Part shown: piece after piece, positions 34,936 to 44,121 of the stretch
How positions within the stretch are numbered: position 1 is the first letter of the stretch
Layout of the letters: the number at the start of each line of letters is the position of its first letter
DNA from: Jejuia sp049889775
GTDB taxonomy: Bacteria > Bacteroidota > Bacteroidia > Flavobacteriales > Flavobacteriaceae
Assembly: GCA_049889775.1 (NCBI GenBank)
Contig: JBMHCT010000032.1
Location: 70,968 to 134,967 of the forward strand
Reading direction: 5' to 3'
DNA: 64,000 nt
The notes under the pieces: model-generated
The model's database searches: none
The model's input: only the letters and a program-made list of their open reading frames with translations
What the model was told of the DNA's origin: nothing
Position numbers and translations under genes: made by a program

Positions 34936-36141
34936 TTATTGTTGATAAAAAGCTTCTATAAATCTATTTAATTTAATTAGACTTTGTTCAGAAAGTTCAT
35001 CTTTTGTTCGTAACCACTTTATGTAATTAATAAGTTGCGTAACGTCTTCTTTTTTTTTGCCGGCTTTACCGGATAGTTTATTGATAAAATCATCATCCAA
35101 TTGCGAGGTGTCCAAATTGAAATCAGTTCTCACTTTTTCCAGAAAATAAGTGATTTTCTTATCAATTAAGTTTTTATAATCCTTAGTCTCTATGTAGAGG
35201 TTAGATATGGTTTTTATAAAGGCTAACGATGTGTTTTGCAGAGGCTTAATTACACGGATAATACGTTGGCGGCGCTTCGCATTAAAAATCATGAATAGCA
35301 GCAAAAATATCAGCGCCGTATACCATGCCCATCTAAAGGATAACTGCTCTAAAAACCAACTTAGGTTAGATTCTTTTTCCGCATCTCCATAAGCGGTTTG
35401 TCTTTTTGTATACGAATCAAAATACACATCATCATCTGGAATGTAGGATAATACATTTTCCACATATTGATATCTATCTTCCTTTAAAACATTATAATTG
35501 GTAAATACTTTAGGTTCTGTGTGCAATAAAACCATTCCGTCTCCAAAAGGGATTTTTAAAAAATTAACCCTTATGGAATCTGTAGTGATATAGCCTAAAG
35601 TACTGTGATTTTCTCTATCAAAGTTTGTAAAATAATAGTTGCCGTGGTTTCTGTCAATCCGATTGCCTTTAAGAGATTTATTTTCAAACGAAAAGCTTGT
35701 TATACTATCGTTTTTTGGGTTGTATTCAAAATCTACTTCAACCCCCAGAGTATCATGCAGTTTTGTGGCGTAGTAGTAATCTGAAATAAAAAGCGTGTTA
35801 CCCTCATCAACAAAACCTAAAAGTTTGTCTACTGAAAAATCTGTGAGATAATCAGAATTGCCAATGATGATAAAATTACCTTTTGCCTCATGATCACCAT
35901 AACCAAATTCGGAATTTGCAGTGAGGTAGCTTGCAGGTTGATGGTATACCGTTCTTATTTTATAACCTTCGAATAGATTGGGCAATTCTTTGTAAAGCAC
36001 ACTAACGCCGTATGGCTTGTTGCTACGTTCGTTAAAAGATTCTTCCCAATCAACCGTTCTTGTGCGTCGTATGTTAAATGTTAGTGCTATTACCACAATT
36101 AGACCGACAATTACTAATATAACAGGTAAAAGTTTCTTCAT
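34936..36141 (-). CDS. DUF4350 membrane protein
   Basis: A 401-residue protein with an N-terminal membrane anchor (about 4-23) and a DUF4350 domain (about 40-230; NKPYGVSVLYKELPNLFEG, FIIIGNSDYLTDFSVDKLLGFVDEGNTLFISD). A second span lies at about 265-283 (WAWYTALIFLLLFMIFNAKRR), followed by a cytosolic helical tail. It overlaps the DUF4129 stop by one base. Role within the MoxR cluster is unknown. Confidence 0.85.
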   Translation of the reverse strand: MKKLLPVILVIVGLIVVIALTFNIRRTRTVDWEESFNERSNKPYGVSVLYKELPNLFEGYKIRTVYHQPASYLTANSEFGYGDHEAKGNFIIIGNSDYLTDFSVDKLLGFVDEGNTLFISDYYYATKLHDTLGVEVDFEYNPKNDSITSFSFENKSLKGNRIDRNHGNYYFTNFDRENHSTLGYITTDSIRVNFLKIPFGDGMVLLHTEPKVFTNYNVLKEDRYQYVENVLSYIPDDDVYFDSYTKRQTAYGDAEKESNLSWFLEQLSFRWAWYTALIFLLLFMIFNAKRRQRIIRVIKPLQNTSLAFIKTISNLYIETKDYKNLIDKKITYFLEKVRTDFNLDTSQLDDDFINKLSGKAGKKKEDVTQLINYIKWLRTKDELSEQSLIKLNRFIEAFYQQ

Positions 36142-36866
36142 TATTTTACCTGATTTAATAGGGTTGTAAAATTGTCTTTCGCCTTAGAATATTGTAATTC
36201 TTCTACATTAAATTTACCGTACCAAATATAATTGTATAAATATGACACGTATGAAAAGCCTTCACTAAAAGGTTTCTCACTGATTTCATTTAAATATTCT
36301 GCATTGGTTTTATCATCTTCAAACTTAATATGATTTTTTAGTGTTAAGGTTTTTAGAGTGAGTAGGTAATAATAGCGAATAGCGAGTCTGTAATTTTTAT
36401 CGGTTTCAGCTTTCTTAATTAAAACATGGATATCGGAATGCTCAATATTTTCTGAAGTGATATCGTCAAAACGATCAATGGTTTGGTTTTTACTGCGTGT
36501 AAACAATCCTGTGCTACCTTCATTCAATAAAATATATACTAAATATACCACAGCAACACCTAAAATGATGTAAAATAGCCATACAAAAGGACCAAGGTTA
36601 ATTATCGTATGTTGGCGGTTGTTTTCTTCTCTAGTTTTTACTTTTTCCTTGTCATAATCTTCGTATTCCCCAGAACCCATTCTGGAATTGCGGACGATAT
36701 CCCGTCCTTCGTAGTTGTATTTGTCGCCGGCATAACGTTCTTTAAAATTTGAGGCGAAAACGCGATATACCTCTGGTTCTTGAGCAGAAACTCTAACTGA
36801 TACTGTTTGAAGCGATAGTATCAAAATGAAAATACCAATAAGCGTATGATGTGGTTTATGCTGCAT
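36141..36866 (-). CDS. DUF4129 domain membrane protein
   Basis: A 241-residue protein with an N-terminal signal or anchor, a charged extracytoplasmic segment and a second span at about 92-112 (FVWLFYIILGVAVVYLVYILL). The cytosolic part has YRLAIRYYYLLTLKTLTLKN and KTNAEYLNEI, typical of DUF4129. It shares single-base stop/start overlaps with both neighbours, showing tight translational coupling within the MoxR cluster. Confidence 0.82.
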   Translation of the reverse strand: MQHKPHHTLIGIFILILSLQTVSVRVSAQEPEVYRVFASNFKERYAGDKYNYEGRDIVRNSRMGSGEYEDYDKEKVKTREENNRQHTIINLGPFVWLFYIILGVAVVYLVYILLNEGSTGLFTRSKNQTIDRFDDITSENIEHSDIHVLIKKAETDKNYRLAIRYYYLLTLKTLTLKNHIKFEDDKTNAEYLNEISEKPFSEGFSYVSYLYNYIWYGKFNVEELQYSKAKDNFTTLLNQVK

Positions 36867-37849
36867 TAAACGGTGGCGAATTCAGGAATTTGGGTGATTT
36901 GCTTTTGAACTTTATAAGGATAAATGAGATAATAATAGCTGATGATAGCTAATGTTGAGAGAATGATGCCAACCGATAACCAATTAGGCATAATATTGGA
37001 ATATCTGGTGATAAATCCTTCTAAAAATCCAGCGGAAAACGTAAAGGGAAATGTACTGATGAGTATTTTAATGCCTGTTTTGGCACCTAATTTAAAAGAG
37101 GTATAACGCGAATGTGTGGCTGGAAATAGAATGCTTGCACCTAGAATTAGACCTGCGGCGCATTCTATTACAATTGCAAAAATTTCCATGGCGCCGTGAA
37201 TCCAAATACCTCTAACGCTTTCCCAAAACACCTTTTTTTCGTAAAAAAAGTATTGAAACGAGCCTAACATAATACAGTTATTGAACATAATGTATAATGT
37301 ACCAATCCCTAAAAATACACCTAGAACAAAAGCGATGATGCCAACTTTTAGATTATTGATTGTTATACCAATAAAACTACCCCAGTTACTTCCACTTTTG
37401 TAAACGGCTACTGGATCTCCTGCTTCAATATTTTCTAAGGTCATATCCACATACCGATCGCCTAAGATGGATCGTACAAATTCACCATCATTGGCAGCGG
37501 AAATTGCACCGATAAATGTAAAGGCAAAAAAAACAACAAAGGCCACATAAATAACCTTACGGTATTGATAACAAATTAAAGGAACTTCGGTTTTCCAAAA
37601 GCTTAAGATTCTATTGGTGTCTTGTCTTTTGGTTTTATATATTTTTTGAAAAGCCTTAGTAGCCAGCTGATTTAAATAAGTAATTACCTTGCTCTTAGGA
37701 TAGTAGGTTTGTGCGTAAGCTAAATCGTTAACCAGTTGAATGTAATTTGAGGCAAGCGCATCGGGATCATTTAAATCATTATTAAGAATTGCGGTCTCAA
37801 AACTCAGCCATTTTTCTTTATTTTGCTTGATAAATGCGACTTCCCTCAT
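36866..37849 (-). CDS. Stage II sporulation protein M-like (SpoIIM/DUF95) membrane protein
   Basis: A 327-residue polytopic protein. MREVAFIKQNKEKWLSFE is the usual start of this family in Bacteroidota. It has about five membrane spans, with GVFLGIGTLYIMFNNCIMLGSFQYFF and GIWIHGAMEIFAIVIECAAGL forming the conserved core. Despite the name it is not linked to sporulation here. It is the first gene of the MoxR operon and is divergent from the RDD gene by only 24 bases. Confidence 0.88.
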   Translation of the reverse strand: MREVAFIKQNKEKWLSFETAILNNDLNDPDALASNYIQLVNDLAYAQTYYPKSKVITYLNQLATKAFQKIYKTKRQDTNRILSFWKTEVPLICYQYRKVIYVAFVVFFAFTFIGAISAANDGEFVRSILGDRYVDMTLENIEAGDPVAVYKSGSNWGSFIGITINNLKVGIIAFVLGVFLGIGTLYIMFNNCIMLGSFQYFFYEKKVFWESVRGIWIHGAMEIFAIVIECAAGLILGASILFPATHSRYTSFKLGAKTGIKILISTFPFTFSAGFLEGFITRYSNIMPNWLSVGIILSTLAIISYYYLIYPYKVQKQITQIPEFATV

Positions 37850-37873
37850 ATTGAAGATAAATTAAGATATAAA

Positions 37874-38593
37874 ATGTCAGAGTTACAAATTAACACGACG
37901 CAAAATGTAAAAATTAGCTTCACTGCTGCAGGTGTTGGAGAACGGCTGGTTGCATTTATCATTGATACGATAATTAAAATTGCTTATTTGTGGATTCTAA
38001 ACACATTTTTTGGTGTTTATGAGGATATGGGTCAATGGTCTCAAATTGCCATAAATACGGTTTTGAGTTTTCCTGTGATGTTCTACTCGTTGGCACTTGA
38101 AACATTTTTGGACGGACAAACCTTAGGCAAGAAAGTACTAAAAATAAGAGTGGTAAAGATTGACGGTTTTCAAGCGACATTCTCAGATTATGTGGTGCGC
38201 TGGTTTTTTAGAATTGTAGACGTGTTTATATTCGGTATTGGTTTTTTTGTTATCATTTTTAGTAAAAAAATGCAGCGTTTAGGTGATATGGCTGCAGGAA
38301 CTGGTGTTATTAGCTTAAAGGATAGTGTAAATATAAACCATACGATTTTAGAACAATTAAAAACGGATTACAAGCCAACATATCCAAACGTAATTAAGCT
38401 TTCCGATAATGATGCGCGTATTATTAAGGACACATTTACAAGGGCAAGGGCTGCTAAAGATTATGCTACATTGATAAAACTCCGTAATAAACTCGTTGAG
38501 GTTGTTGGTATAAAAGAAGTGCGACAAAGCAGTGATATTGAGTTTATTGATGTGATTTTAAAAGATTATAACTTTTATACACAAGATATGTAA
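37874..38593 (+). CDS. RDD family membrane protein
   Basis: About 239 residues from the ATG at 37874. A TTG 51 bases upstream is in frame but falls inside the divergent SpoIIM coding region. The RDD domain (about 10-150) begins TAAGVGERLVAFIIDTIIK and has DGQTLGKKVLKIRVVKIDG and YVVRWFFRIVDVF, with three to four membrane spans. The C-terminal ~80 residues are soluble. RDD genes regularly sit opposite SpoIIM/MoxR clusters in this phylum. Confidence 0.9.
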   Translation: MSELQINTTQNVKISFTAAGVGERLVAFIIDTIIKIAYLWILNTFFGVYEDMGQWSQIAINTVLSFPVMFYSLALETFLDGQTLGKKVLKIRVVKIDGFQATFSDYVVRWFFRIVDVFIFGIGFFVIIFSKKMQRLGDMAAGTGVISLKDSVNINHTILEQLKTDYKPTYPNVIKLSDNDARIIKDTFTRARAAKDYATLIKLRNKLVEVVGIKEVRQSSDIEFIDVILKDYNFYTQDM

Positions 38594-38681
38594 GCAGACC
38601 TAAGTTCGATATAACATAAAACTTGATTCAAACTGACATTATTTTCTTAAATCGAACTCACATTAATCAGGATTTTAATTT

Positions 38682-38722
38682 TGAGAAGCCCGACCCGACC
38701 TTAGGAGGGTAACGCCCAAATA
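38682..38722 (-). repeat. Dispersed flavobacterial hairpin element, copy B (partial)
   Basis: Read on the minus strand it has TTTGGGCGTTACCC, a short variable part and GGTCGGGCTTC, matching the left half of copies A, C and D. The right end (CAATCCCTAACGC) is missing. It lies between two convergent genes. Confidence 0.7.
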
Positions 38723-38725
38723 TTA

Positions 38726-40501
38726 TTAATTCACTGTAACTTCAAAAATGTCTTGGATGCCGTCAGTCTTAAATATTTGTTTTGCGTTTGAAGCCTGTGG
38801 ATAGGCATCATCCCATGAGTAAATTTTAATTACTGCATTTCCTTTTTTTAACCCTTTAAGCTCACCAAACTTATTAATGGTAGCAATTTCAGGATTTTCA
38901 GAGTGCCAGATAATGTTATTTCTAGTGGCATCTTTTGGTGTAATAGTATAATTTAATTGTAAGGTTTCACCAGACTTAATTGTATTTTTTGAAGCTACAA
39001 TGTTTAGGTTGGTGACCGCTATATAATCGTAGTTTTCAATTTCTTCCTTGAGAGTTTCATACGCTGCTTTTTGTTCTGAATCCATATCTTTAATCGGAAT
39101 ACCACTGTACAAGTATAAATTGAATTTACGTTTTTTATAATAAGCCCCAACGCGCTCAAAAGGATCGGTTCTTAAATCAAAAAATCTGCCTTCAGGGAAA
39201 TTAGGCGTAGGCGCATAATATTTGAAATTTTTATTGAACGCAAATCGCAATAGTTGTGATTCGTCCGTGTAAAAATTGTTTCTGTTATACCACGTATAGA
39301 TGATATCACGATGTTCTTGTTGCCCTGTGGTTATTTCATTCCAAAAGCTAATACCATCGATATCTTCCTCTCTAGGAATTTCAATACCAACTGCATCACA
39401 AATTGTTGGGAAAATATCGGTAAGATTCGTTAAACCGTCGTATTCATAATTTTTTTGTAATAGTTTTGGAGCATGAATAATTAGCGGAACGTGTGTGCCA
39501 TTATCTGTGGTGCCGCCTTTTCTTGCAGGATAAAGCTCACCATTGTCTAGAACATGTGTAAAAGATTCTTTTGTGCCATTATCTCCCATTACAACAATTA
39601 TGGTATTGTCTAAAAGTTGATGCTGCTCTAATTTAGCAATAACATTACCAATAAGTTTATCGGTATATTCAATCATATCTGGGAAAAAGTTGTGATCATC
39701 GGGTTTGTAACCTTCTCTTCGTTCTCCATCAAAAGTGTCAAAAACTTCATTTGGCTTAGTATCTGGAGTAGGTTGGTGCTCGTCATGCACCAATAGCATC
39801 GGGTAGTATAGGAAAAAGGGTTTATCCTTATTTTTATCAATAAACTTTAGAGCATCTCTATTACAAATATCTGGTCCGTACCAGCGTCTTCCCGTTTCAG
39901 GGTCAAGATCGGTTCTTCCAGTATAATTATATACTTTTCCGTTTCTTACTAGATTAGGGTTGATAAAGCGTTGCCCTTCTGTAATGACGTCAAAACATGT
40001 GAATTCATCCCAACCAAATTCAAAAATATAATCCTTTCCGTTGATTTCTTTGGTGCCTCTAGTTTGTTTCCATTTTCCAAAAATACCAGTGGCATACCCA
40101 TTTTTCTGAAATACATCACCAAAAGTAATATCAGAAGCATGCTGAGACTTGGGGCGCAAATAATTTCGAGAATTAAGTTTTCCAGACATCAAAGCAATAC
40201 GCGTAGCCTCGCATAAAGGATAGGCATGGGCATTGTTAAACATTACTCCGTTGTTAGCCAATTTATCCATTTCTGGAGTGGTGAATTTAATGTTAGTAAA
40301 TAACCCTTTATTGGAACTAACCCTATTTGCCCCATATGCCGTAACCCCGTAATGGTTTAAATCATCAATTAAAATTAAAACCACATTAGGTTTAGTTGCT
40401 GAATTCTCATTAAGTTCAGCCAAAAGAGGCGCAGTGTTTTGCTTGCAAGCACTAATTAGTGTAACAATAATTAGCGCTATAAAGGGTTTTAATGTTCTCA
40501 T
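38726..40501 (-). CDS. S1 sulfatase with C-terminal Big2-like Ig domain, lipoprotein
   Basis: A 591-residue lipoprotein (lipobox LISAC, Cys19). The sulfatase domain has LILIDDLNHYG (D46-D47), active-site C97 in C-E-A-T-R, and VVMGDNGTKESF. The C-terminal ~85 residues (VASKNTIKSGETLQLNYTI, IIWHSENPEIATINKFGEL, GLKKGNAVIKIYSWDD) form a bacterial Ig-like group 2 domain, rare on sulfatases and probably for glycan or surface binding. It lies 18 kb from the main sulfatase island and 12 bases downstream of a cyclophilin gene on the same strand. Confidence 0.9.
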   Translation of the reverse strand: MRTLKPFIALIIVTLISACKQNTAPLLAELNENSATKPNVVLILIDDLNHYGVTAYGANRVSSNKGLFTNIKFTTPEMDKLANNGVMFNNAHAYPLCEATRIALMSGKLNSRNYLRPKSQHASDITFGDVFQKNGYATGIFGKWKQTRGTKEINGKDYIFEFGWDEFTCFDVITEGQRFINPNLVRNGKVYNYTGRTDLDPETGRRWYGPDICNRDALKFIDKNKDKPFFLYYPMLLVHDEHQPTPDTKPNEVFDTFDGERREGYKPDDHNFFPDMIEYTDKLIGNVIAKLEQHQLLDNTIIVVMGDNGTKESFTHVLDNGELYPARKGGTTDNGTHVPLIIHAPKLLQKNYEYDGLTNLTDIFPTICDAVGIEIPREEDIDGISFWNEITTGQQEHRDIIYTWYNRNNFYTDESQLLRFAFNKNFKYYAPTPNFPEGRFFDLRTDPFERVGAYYKKRKFNLYLYSGIPIKDMDSEQKAAYETLKEEIENYDYIAVTNLNIVASKNTIKSGETLQLNYTITPKDATRNNIIWHSENPEIATINKFGELKGLKKGNAVIKIYSWDDAYPQASNAKQIFKTDGIQDIFEVTVN

Positions 40502-40513
40502 TTAGTTTAGGTA

Positions 40514-41212
40514 TTATTCGATAATTTCTACGTTTCTAATAAATATATTTTTCATAGGCCAATCTCCATCATCGGTATCTACTGCAGCAATCTTATCAAT
40601 TACTTCCATGCCTTTTGTAACTCTTCCAAATATAGTATAATCTCCATCTAAAAAATAGGCTCCAGGGGTTTGTTGGACGATAAAGAATTCATAGGGTGAT
40701 GCTAATTTGTGCGGGTTGTCAATATCACTACTTGGCATTGATAAAACACCTCTATCATGCTTAAAACCGCGTTTGGTATCTTTAGGAAGTAAATATCTAC
40801 CAATTTTTCTGCGTTTTCTGGATGTTTTTACGTCATCACTATTTCCCGCTTGCACAATATAATTGTCTATTACCCTATAGAACTGTGTATTGTTGAAATA
40901 CTTTCTTTTAGTTAAATAAATAAAATTGGCTCTATGGAATTTTGTTTTATCGAATAAAAGGATTTCTATGGTTCCAAAATCCGTCGTCATGCGCACACGA
41001 TTTTCTTTGTGTTCCTTCTCATATTGCAGAAAAAATTCCATGGCATTTTCAGTATCTAAAACAGGGTAATCTTCCTCCTTAGGTTTTGGTTTTGTTTTTG
41101 TTTTTTTTACAACTGTAGAATCTTTGGTTCGGATTGCTGTCTTTTTTTTAGATTGATTATCTTCACAATGCATTAAAAAGAAGCATAATCCTAAAAGTAA
41201 AACAGTACGCAT
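40514..41212 (-). CDS. Cyclophilin-type peptidyl-prolyl isomerase, lipoprotein
   Basis: About 232 residues from the ATG at 41212, which gives a lipoprotein signal (MRTVLLLGLCFFLMHC, Cys16). A longer reading from 41284 would overlap the divergent Nudix gene. After a Lys-rich linker the cyclophilin domain starts at about residue 75: VRMTTDFGTIEILLFDKTKFHRANF, FYRVIDNYIVQAGN, DRGVLSMPSSDIDNP and YTIFGRVTKGMEVIDKIA. It catalyses cis-trans isomerisation of prolyl bonds in the cell envelope. The usual active-site Arg/Phe pattern is only partly kept. Confidence 0.88.
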   Translation of the reverse strand: MRTVLLLGLCFFLMHCEDNQSKKKTAIRTKDSTVVKKTKTKPKPKEEDYPVLDTENAMEFFLQYEKEHKENRVRMTTDFGTIEILLFDKTKFHRANFIYLTKRKYFNNTQFYRVIDNYIVQAGNSDDVKTSRKRRKIGRYLLPKDTKRGFKHDRGVLSMPSSDIDNPHKLASPYEFFIVQQTPGAYFLDGDYTIFGRVTKGMEVIDKIAAVDTDDGDWPMKNIFIRNVEIIE

Positions 41213-41217
41213 AAATA

Positions 41218-41859
41218 ATGAGATTTGATGATTTTGAAAAACTGTTACCAAAAATAAAAAATATACCCCTGCCTGCCGAATCATCTCATTTTAAAATGAT
41301 GCCTCCAGAGCGAAAAGATTTTATTGAAACTTACAAACACAAAATAAAAACAGGCAAAAAAGCTGGTGTTTTAGCTTTATTTTATCCTAATACAGAAGGA
41401 GATACTTCTTTGATATTGATGTTACGGAAAACATACAAAGGGGTGCACTCTGCGCAAATATCCTTTCCAGGTGGGAAATTAGAGTCTGATGACAAAGATT
41501 TAAAAGCTACTGCGCTTAGAGAAACATACGAAGAAGTAGGTGTTAGGTTGGATGAAGCTGAAGTAATTAAGCAATTATCCTATGTTTACATTCCACCTAG
41601 TAACTTTTATGTTCAACCATTCATAGGTGTGAAACTTGAAACACCACAGTTTGTCAAGGAGGAAGCCGAGGTAGAGCAGCTTATAGAAATAATCGTATCG
41701 GATTTGTTAAATGGCGAAAATGTTTTAGTAAAAAAAGTGAATGCATCCTATGGAATTGATATTGAAGTGCCAACATTTCAATTGAATGGATTTACCGTTT
41801 GGGGAGCAACAGCAATGATGCTTAGTGAAATTAAGGATATCCTAAATAAATTGGTATAG
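41218..41859 (+). CDS. CoA-type Nudix hydrolase (probable CoA pyrophosphatase)
   Basis: A 213-residue protein. The family-specific segment LMLRKTYKGVHSAQISFPGGK leads into the Nudix box ending RETYEEVGV at 101-109. The arrangement matches the NUDT7/CoA pyrophosphatase branch, which splits CoA into 3',5'-ADP and phosphopantetheine. The start codon lies 5 bases from that of the divergent cyclophilin gene, so the promoters must lie within each other's coding regions. The acyltransferase gene follows after 49 bases. Confidence 0.88.
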   Translation: MRFDDFEKLLPKIKNIPLPAESSHFKMMPPERKDFIETYKHKIKTGKKAGVLALFYPNTEGDTSLILMLRKTYKGVHSAQISFPGGKLESDDKDLKATALRETYEEVGVRLDEAEVIKQLSYVYIPPSNFYVQPFIGVKLETPQFVKEEAEVEQLIEIIVSDLLNGENVLVKKVNASYGIDIEVPTFQLNGFTVWGATAMMLSEIKDILNKLV

Positions 41860-41908
41860 GTTTTAGATTTATTACCTTTGTTGCCCAACCAAAACAGAAG
41901 TACTACAC

Positions 41909-42706
41909 ATGGGATTATTCAAAAGAAATCCTTTTGGACATATTTTATTTTTAAAAAAGTGGCTGATACGTATTATGGGTGTAATGTCGCACCGTCGATT
42001 TCGAGGTTTTAATGAATTGCATATTGATGGTTCTGAAATCATAAAAAACTTACCAGATAAAAATGTGCTTTTTATTTCTAATCATCAAACCTACTTTGCA
42101 GATGTTGTGGCTATGTTTCATGTGTTTAATGCTAGTTTAAGTGGACGCGTGGATAATATAAAAAACGTGGGTTACTTGTGGAACCCAAAGCTCAATATTT
42201 ATTACGTTGCTGCTAAAGAAACTATGAAGGCTGGTTTTTTACCAAAATTGTTGGCCTACGCGGGTTCCGTAAGCATTGAACGTACGTGGCGCGCCGAGGG
42301 AAAAGATGTTAACCGTCAAGTTAAAATGAGCGATATTTCTAATATTGGTAAGGCACTAAACGATGGTTGGGTAATTACGTTTCCACAGGGTACTACAACG
42401 CCGTTTAAACCTATCAGAAAAGGAACGGCACATATTATTAAACGCTACAAGCCATTGGTAGTGCCTATTGTAATTGATGGTTTTAGACGCTCTTTTGATA
42501 AAAAGGGTATCCGCATCAAAAAGAAAAATATATTGCAATCTATGGATATCAAGCAGCCGTTGGACATTGATTATGATAACGAGTCTATTGATGAAATAGT
42601 TGAAAAAATAGAATTTGCTATAGAGCAGCATCCATCATTTTTAAAGGTAATTCCAGAGAAAGAGCTAAAAGCACAAATGGAACTAGATAAGTTGCGGGAA
42701 TGGTAA
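41909..42706 (+). CDS. 1-acyl-glycerol-3-phosphate acyltransferase-like (PlsC family)
   Basis: A 265-residue PlsC-fold protein. Block I is SNHQTYFAD, so the His and Asp are separated by five residues instead of the usual four (HX4D). Block III is FPQGTTTPF, with Gln in place of the Glu of FPEGTRS. RKGTAHIIKRYKPLVVPIVIDGFRR follows as in other acyltransferases. Both changes touch residues used for catalysis or phosphate binding, so activity may differ from true LPA acyltransferases. It is probably in phospholipid or lipid A-like membrane synthesis. Confidence 0.82.
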   Translation: MGLFKRNPFGHILFLKKWLIRIMGVMSHRRFRGFNELHIDGSEIIKNLPDKNVLFISNHQTYFADVVAMFHVFNASLSGRVDNIKNVGYLWNPKLNIYYVAAKETMKAGFLPKLLAYAGSVSIERTWRAEGKDVNRQVKMSDISNIGKALNDGWVITFPQGTTTPFKPIRKGTAHIIKRYKPLVVPIVIDGFRRSFDKKGIRIKKKNILQSMDIKQPLDIDYDNESIDEIVEKIEFAIEQHPSFLKVIPEKELKAQMELDKLREW

Positions 42707-42733
42707 ATTGAACCTTACGCCTAAGTTCCCGAC

Positions 42734-43069
42734 TTACTTCTTCAATTCTAACTTCTCTGCAAAGTAATCGCAAAAATCTTTCATAGTGGCGGTCATTTTT
42801 TCGTCTTGAGTAGCGCGATTAAAAGTATTAGCCATGGCTACCAAGGTTTGGTGAAAAAATATTTTCATATCATCAACAGGCATATCTTTCGTCCATAGGT
42901 CTATACGCAGCATTTCCTTAGTTTTATCATCCCAAACCGAAAGCATTAAGGCTTTTGCCTCTTCGTTTGAGATACCACCATCTTCTGCCGACCAAAATAA
43001 CTTTTCAGGAACTCTATTTTCATCTAGTTCAACATTCAATTCAATTTTAGATTTTATAGTATTTCCCAT
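42734..43069 (-). CDS. gldC: Gliding motility protein GldC
   Basis: A 111-residue cytosolic protein starting GNTIKSKIELNVELDENRVPEKLFW, with SAEDGGISNEEAKALMLSVWD and LRIDLWTKDMPVDDMK. This is the GldC signature of Flavobacteria. GldC supports gliding but is not strictly essential. It overlaps the gldB stop by one base; gldB and gldC are adjacent also in Flavobacterium johnsoniae. Confidence 0.93.
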   Translation of the reverse strand: MGNTIKSKIELNVELDENRVPEKLFWSAEDGGISNEEAKALMLSVWDDKTKEMLRIDLWTKDMPVDDMKIFFHQTLVAMANTFNRATQDEKMTATMKDFCDYFAEKLELKK

Positions 43070-44031
43070 TATTTTCTTGGTTTAAACTTAGAATTATTAA
43101 AAATATCTTCAGGTTTCATTTTAAGCATCGTATCCAAGGATGTTTCGTTGTTTTGCATATAAGCCTTTACAATTTGCCAACCTATATATTGCCCGATTCT
43201 TCCTGGGGAATTCGTGTCAATTTCTTCTAAATAAAATTTGCTAAACGGTGCAGGGTTAATAAATCGATTTGGTAATTTAGAATCTGTACTGTACAAAAGT
43301 TCCCTTTCAATAAAAAAACGCCAAATGTATTGTTCATTGGCTTTTGCCCAAGCAAGTTCATCCTCAGAGTACCCAATACGTTGCGCTTCTGTTGTATTAG
43401 GCAGCATTACATCTTTAAAGTACAGTTGTTTTCCAAAATAAATCATTTCATCTAGTAATGATTTTCTTTGGGGTTGGAAAATGTATTTTTTCGCATATTC
43501 GCCTGCCATATCTACAGTAATTTGAGAAGGCTCGAAATTTTTCTTGATAAACTTTTGAATACCATCATAAAAATGATGGTCTTTACCTAAATAATTATCA
43601 AGAGCAATGAGGGCAATAGTATCCGTAATGATTACTTTGTTTCTGTAATCAACGTTTGATGTACGAGTGATAATTCTTGGCGGACGAAAGGCAGGATAAT
43701 AGTATTTTAAGTGATTGCATAAAGATTCTATTTCCGTTTCGGGTGTATTGAAATTTGGATACACCTTACCCAGTTCTTTTGTTAACTCCTGTTGAATCGT
43801 ATCGTTCATTTTTTCTACCCAAAACGAATCTGTATACTTTTCAGCAAACATAAATGGGTACGCTTTTTTTAATTTAGGTAATTCTTCTACAGCACTTGTT
43901 CCAAAAAATTGGTCAAAGCGTTCTACCTCAATATCAATGTTGATTTTAGCGATGTCACCTTCAATTTTCGAATCTTTTTTACAAGAGACAACTAGAAAAA
44001 CAACTAAAATGAATAATACCCCTTTTTTCAT
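43069..44031 (-). CDS. gldB: Gliding motility lipoprotein GldB
   Basis: A 320-residue lipoprotein (lipobox VVSC, Cys17). IDIEVERFDQFFG, LKYYYPAFRPPRIIT, VDMAGEYAKKYIFQPQRKSLLDEMIYFGKQLYF and PGRIGQYIGWQIVKAYM are typical GldB segments. It belongs to the gliding machinery linked to type IX secretion, in line with the T9SS cargo protein at 25.9 kb. Divergent from nadE, with about 90 bases between start codons. Confidence 0.94.
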   Translation of the reverse strand: MKKGVLFILVVFLVVSCKKDSKIEGDIAKINIDIEVERFDQFFGTSAVEELPKLKKAYPFMFAEKYTDSFWVEKMNDTIQQELTKELGKVYPNFNTPETEIESLCNHLKYYYPAFRPPRIITRTSNVDYRNKVIITDTIALIALDNYLGKDHHFYDGIQKFIKKNFEPSQITVDMAGEYAKKYIFQPQRKSLLDEMIYFGKQLYFKDVMLPNTTEAQRIGYSEDELAWAKANEQYIWRFFIERELLYSTDSKLPNRFINPAPFSKFYLEEIDTNSPGRIGQYIGWQIVKAYMQNNETSLDTMLKMKPEDIFNNSKFKPRK

Positions 44032-44121
44032 GGAAATCTAAACGCTATAAATTTTTATAAATTGAGCGTATGGTTTATTTTTGTTTGCAAAGGTACATTC
44101 TCATATTTAATTTATCCCTTT

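Noticed and set aside
41213..41284. Longer cyclophilin start at 41284
   Set aside because: It would overlap the Nudix coding region and bury the lipobox; the ATG at 41212 gives a normal lipoprotein signal.
42709..42735. TTACGCCTAAGTTCCCGAC as a fifth copy of the hairpin element
   Set aside because: Only short scattered matches to the element core; no paired arms and no CAATCCCTAACGC end.
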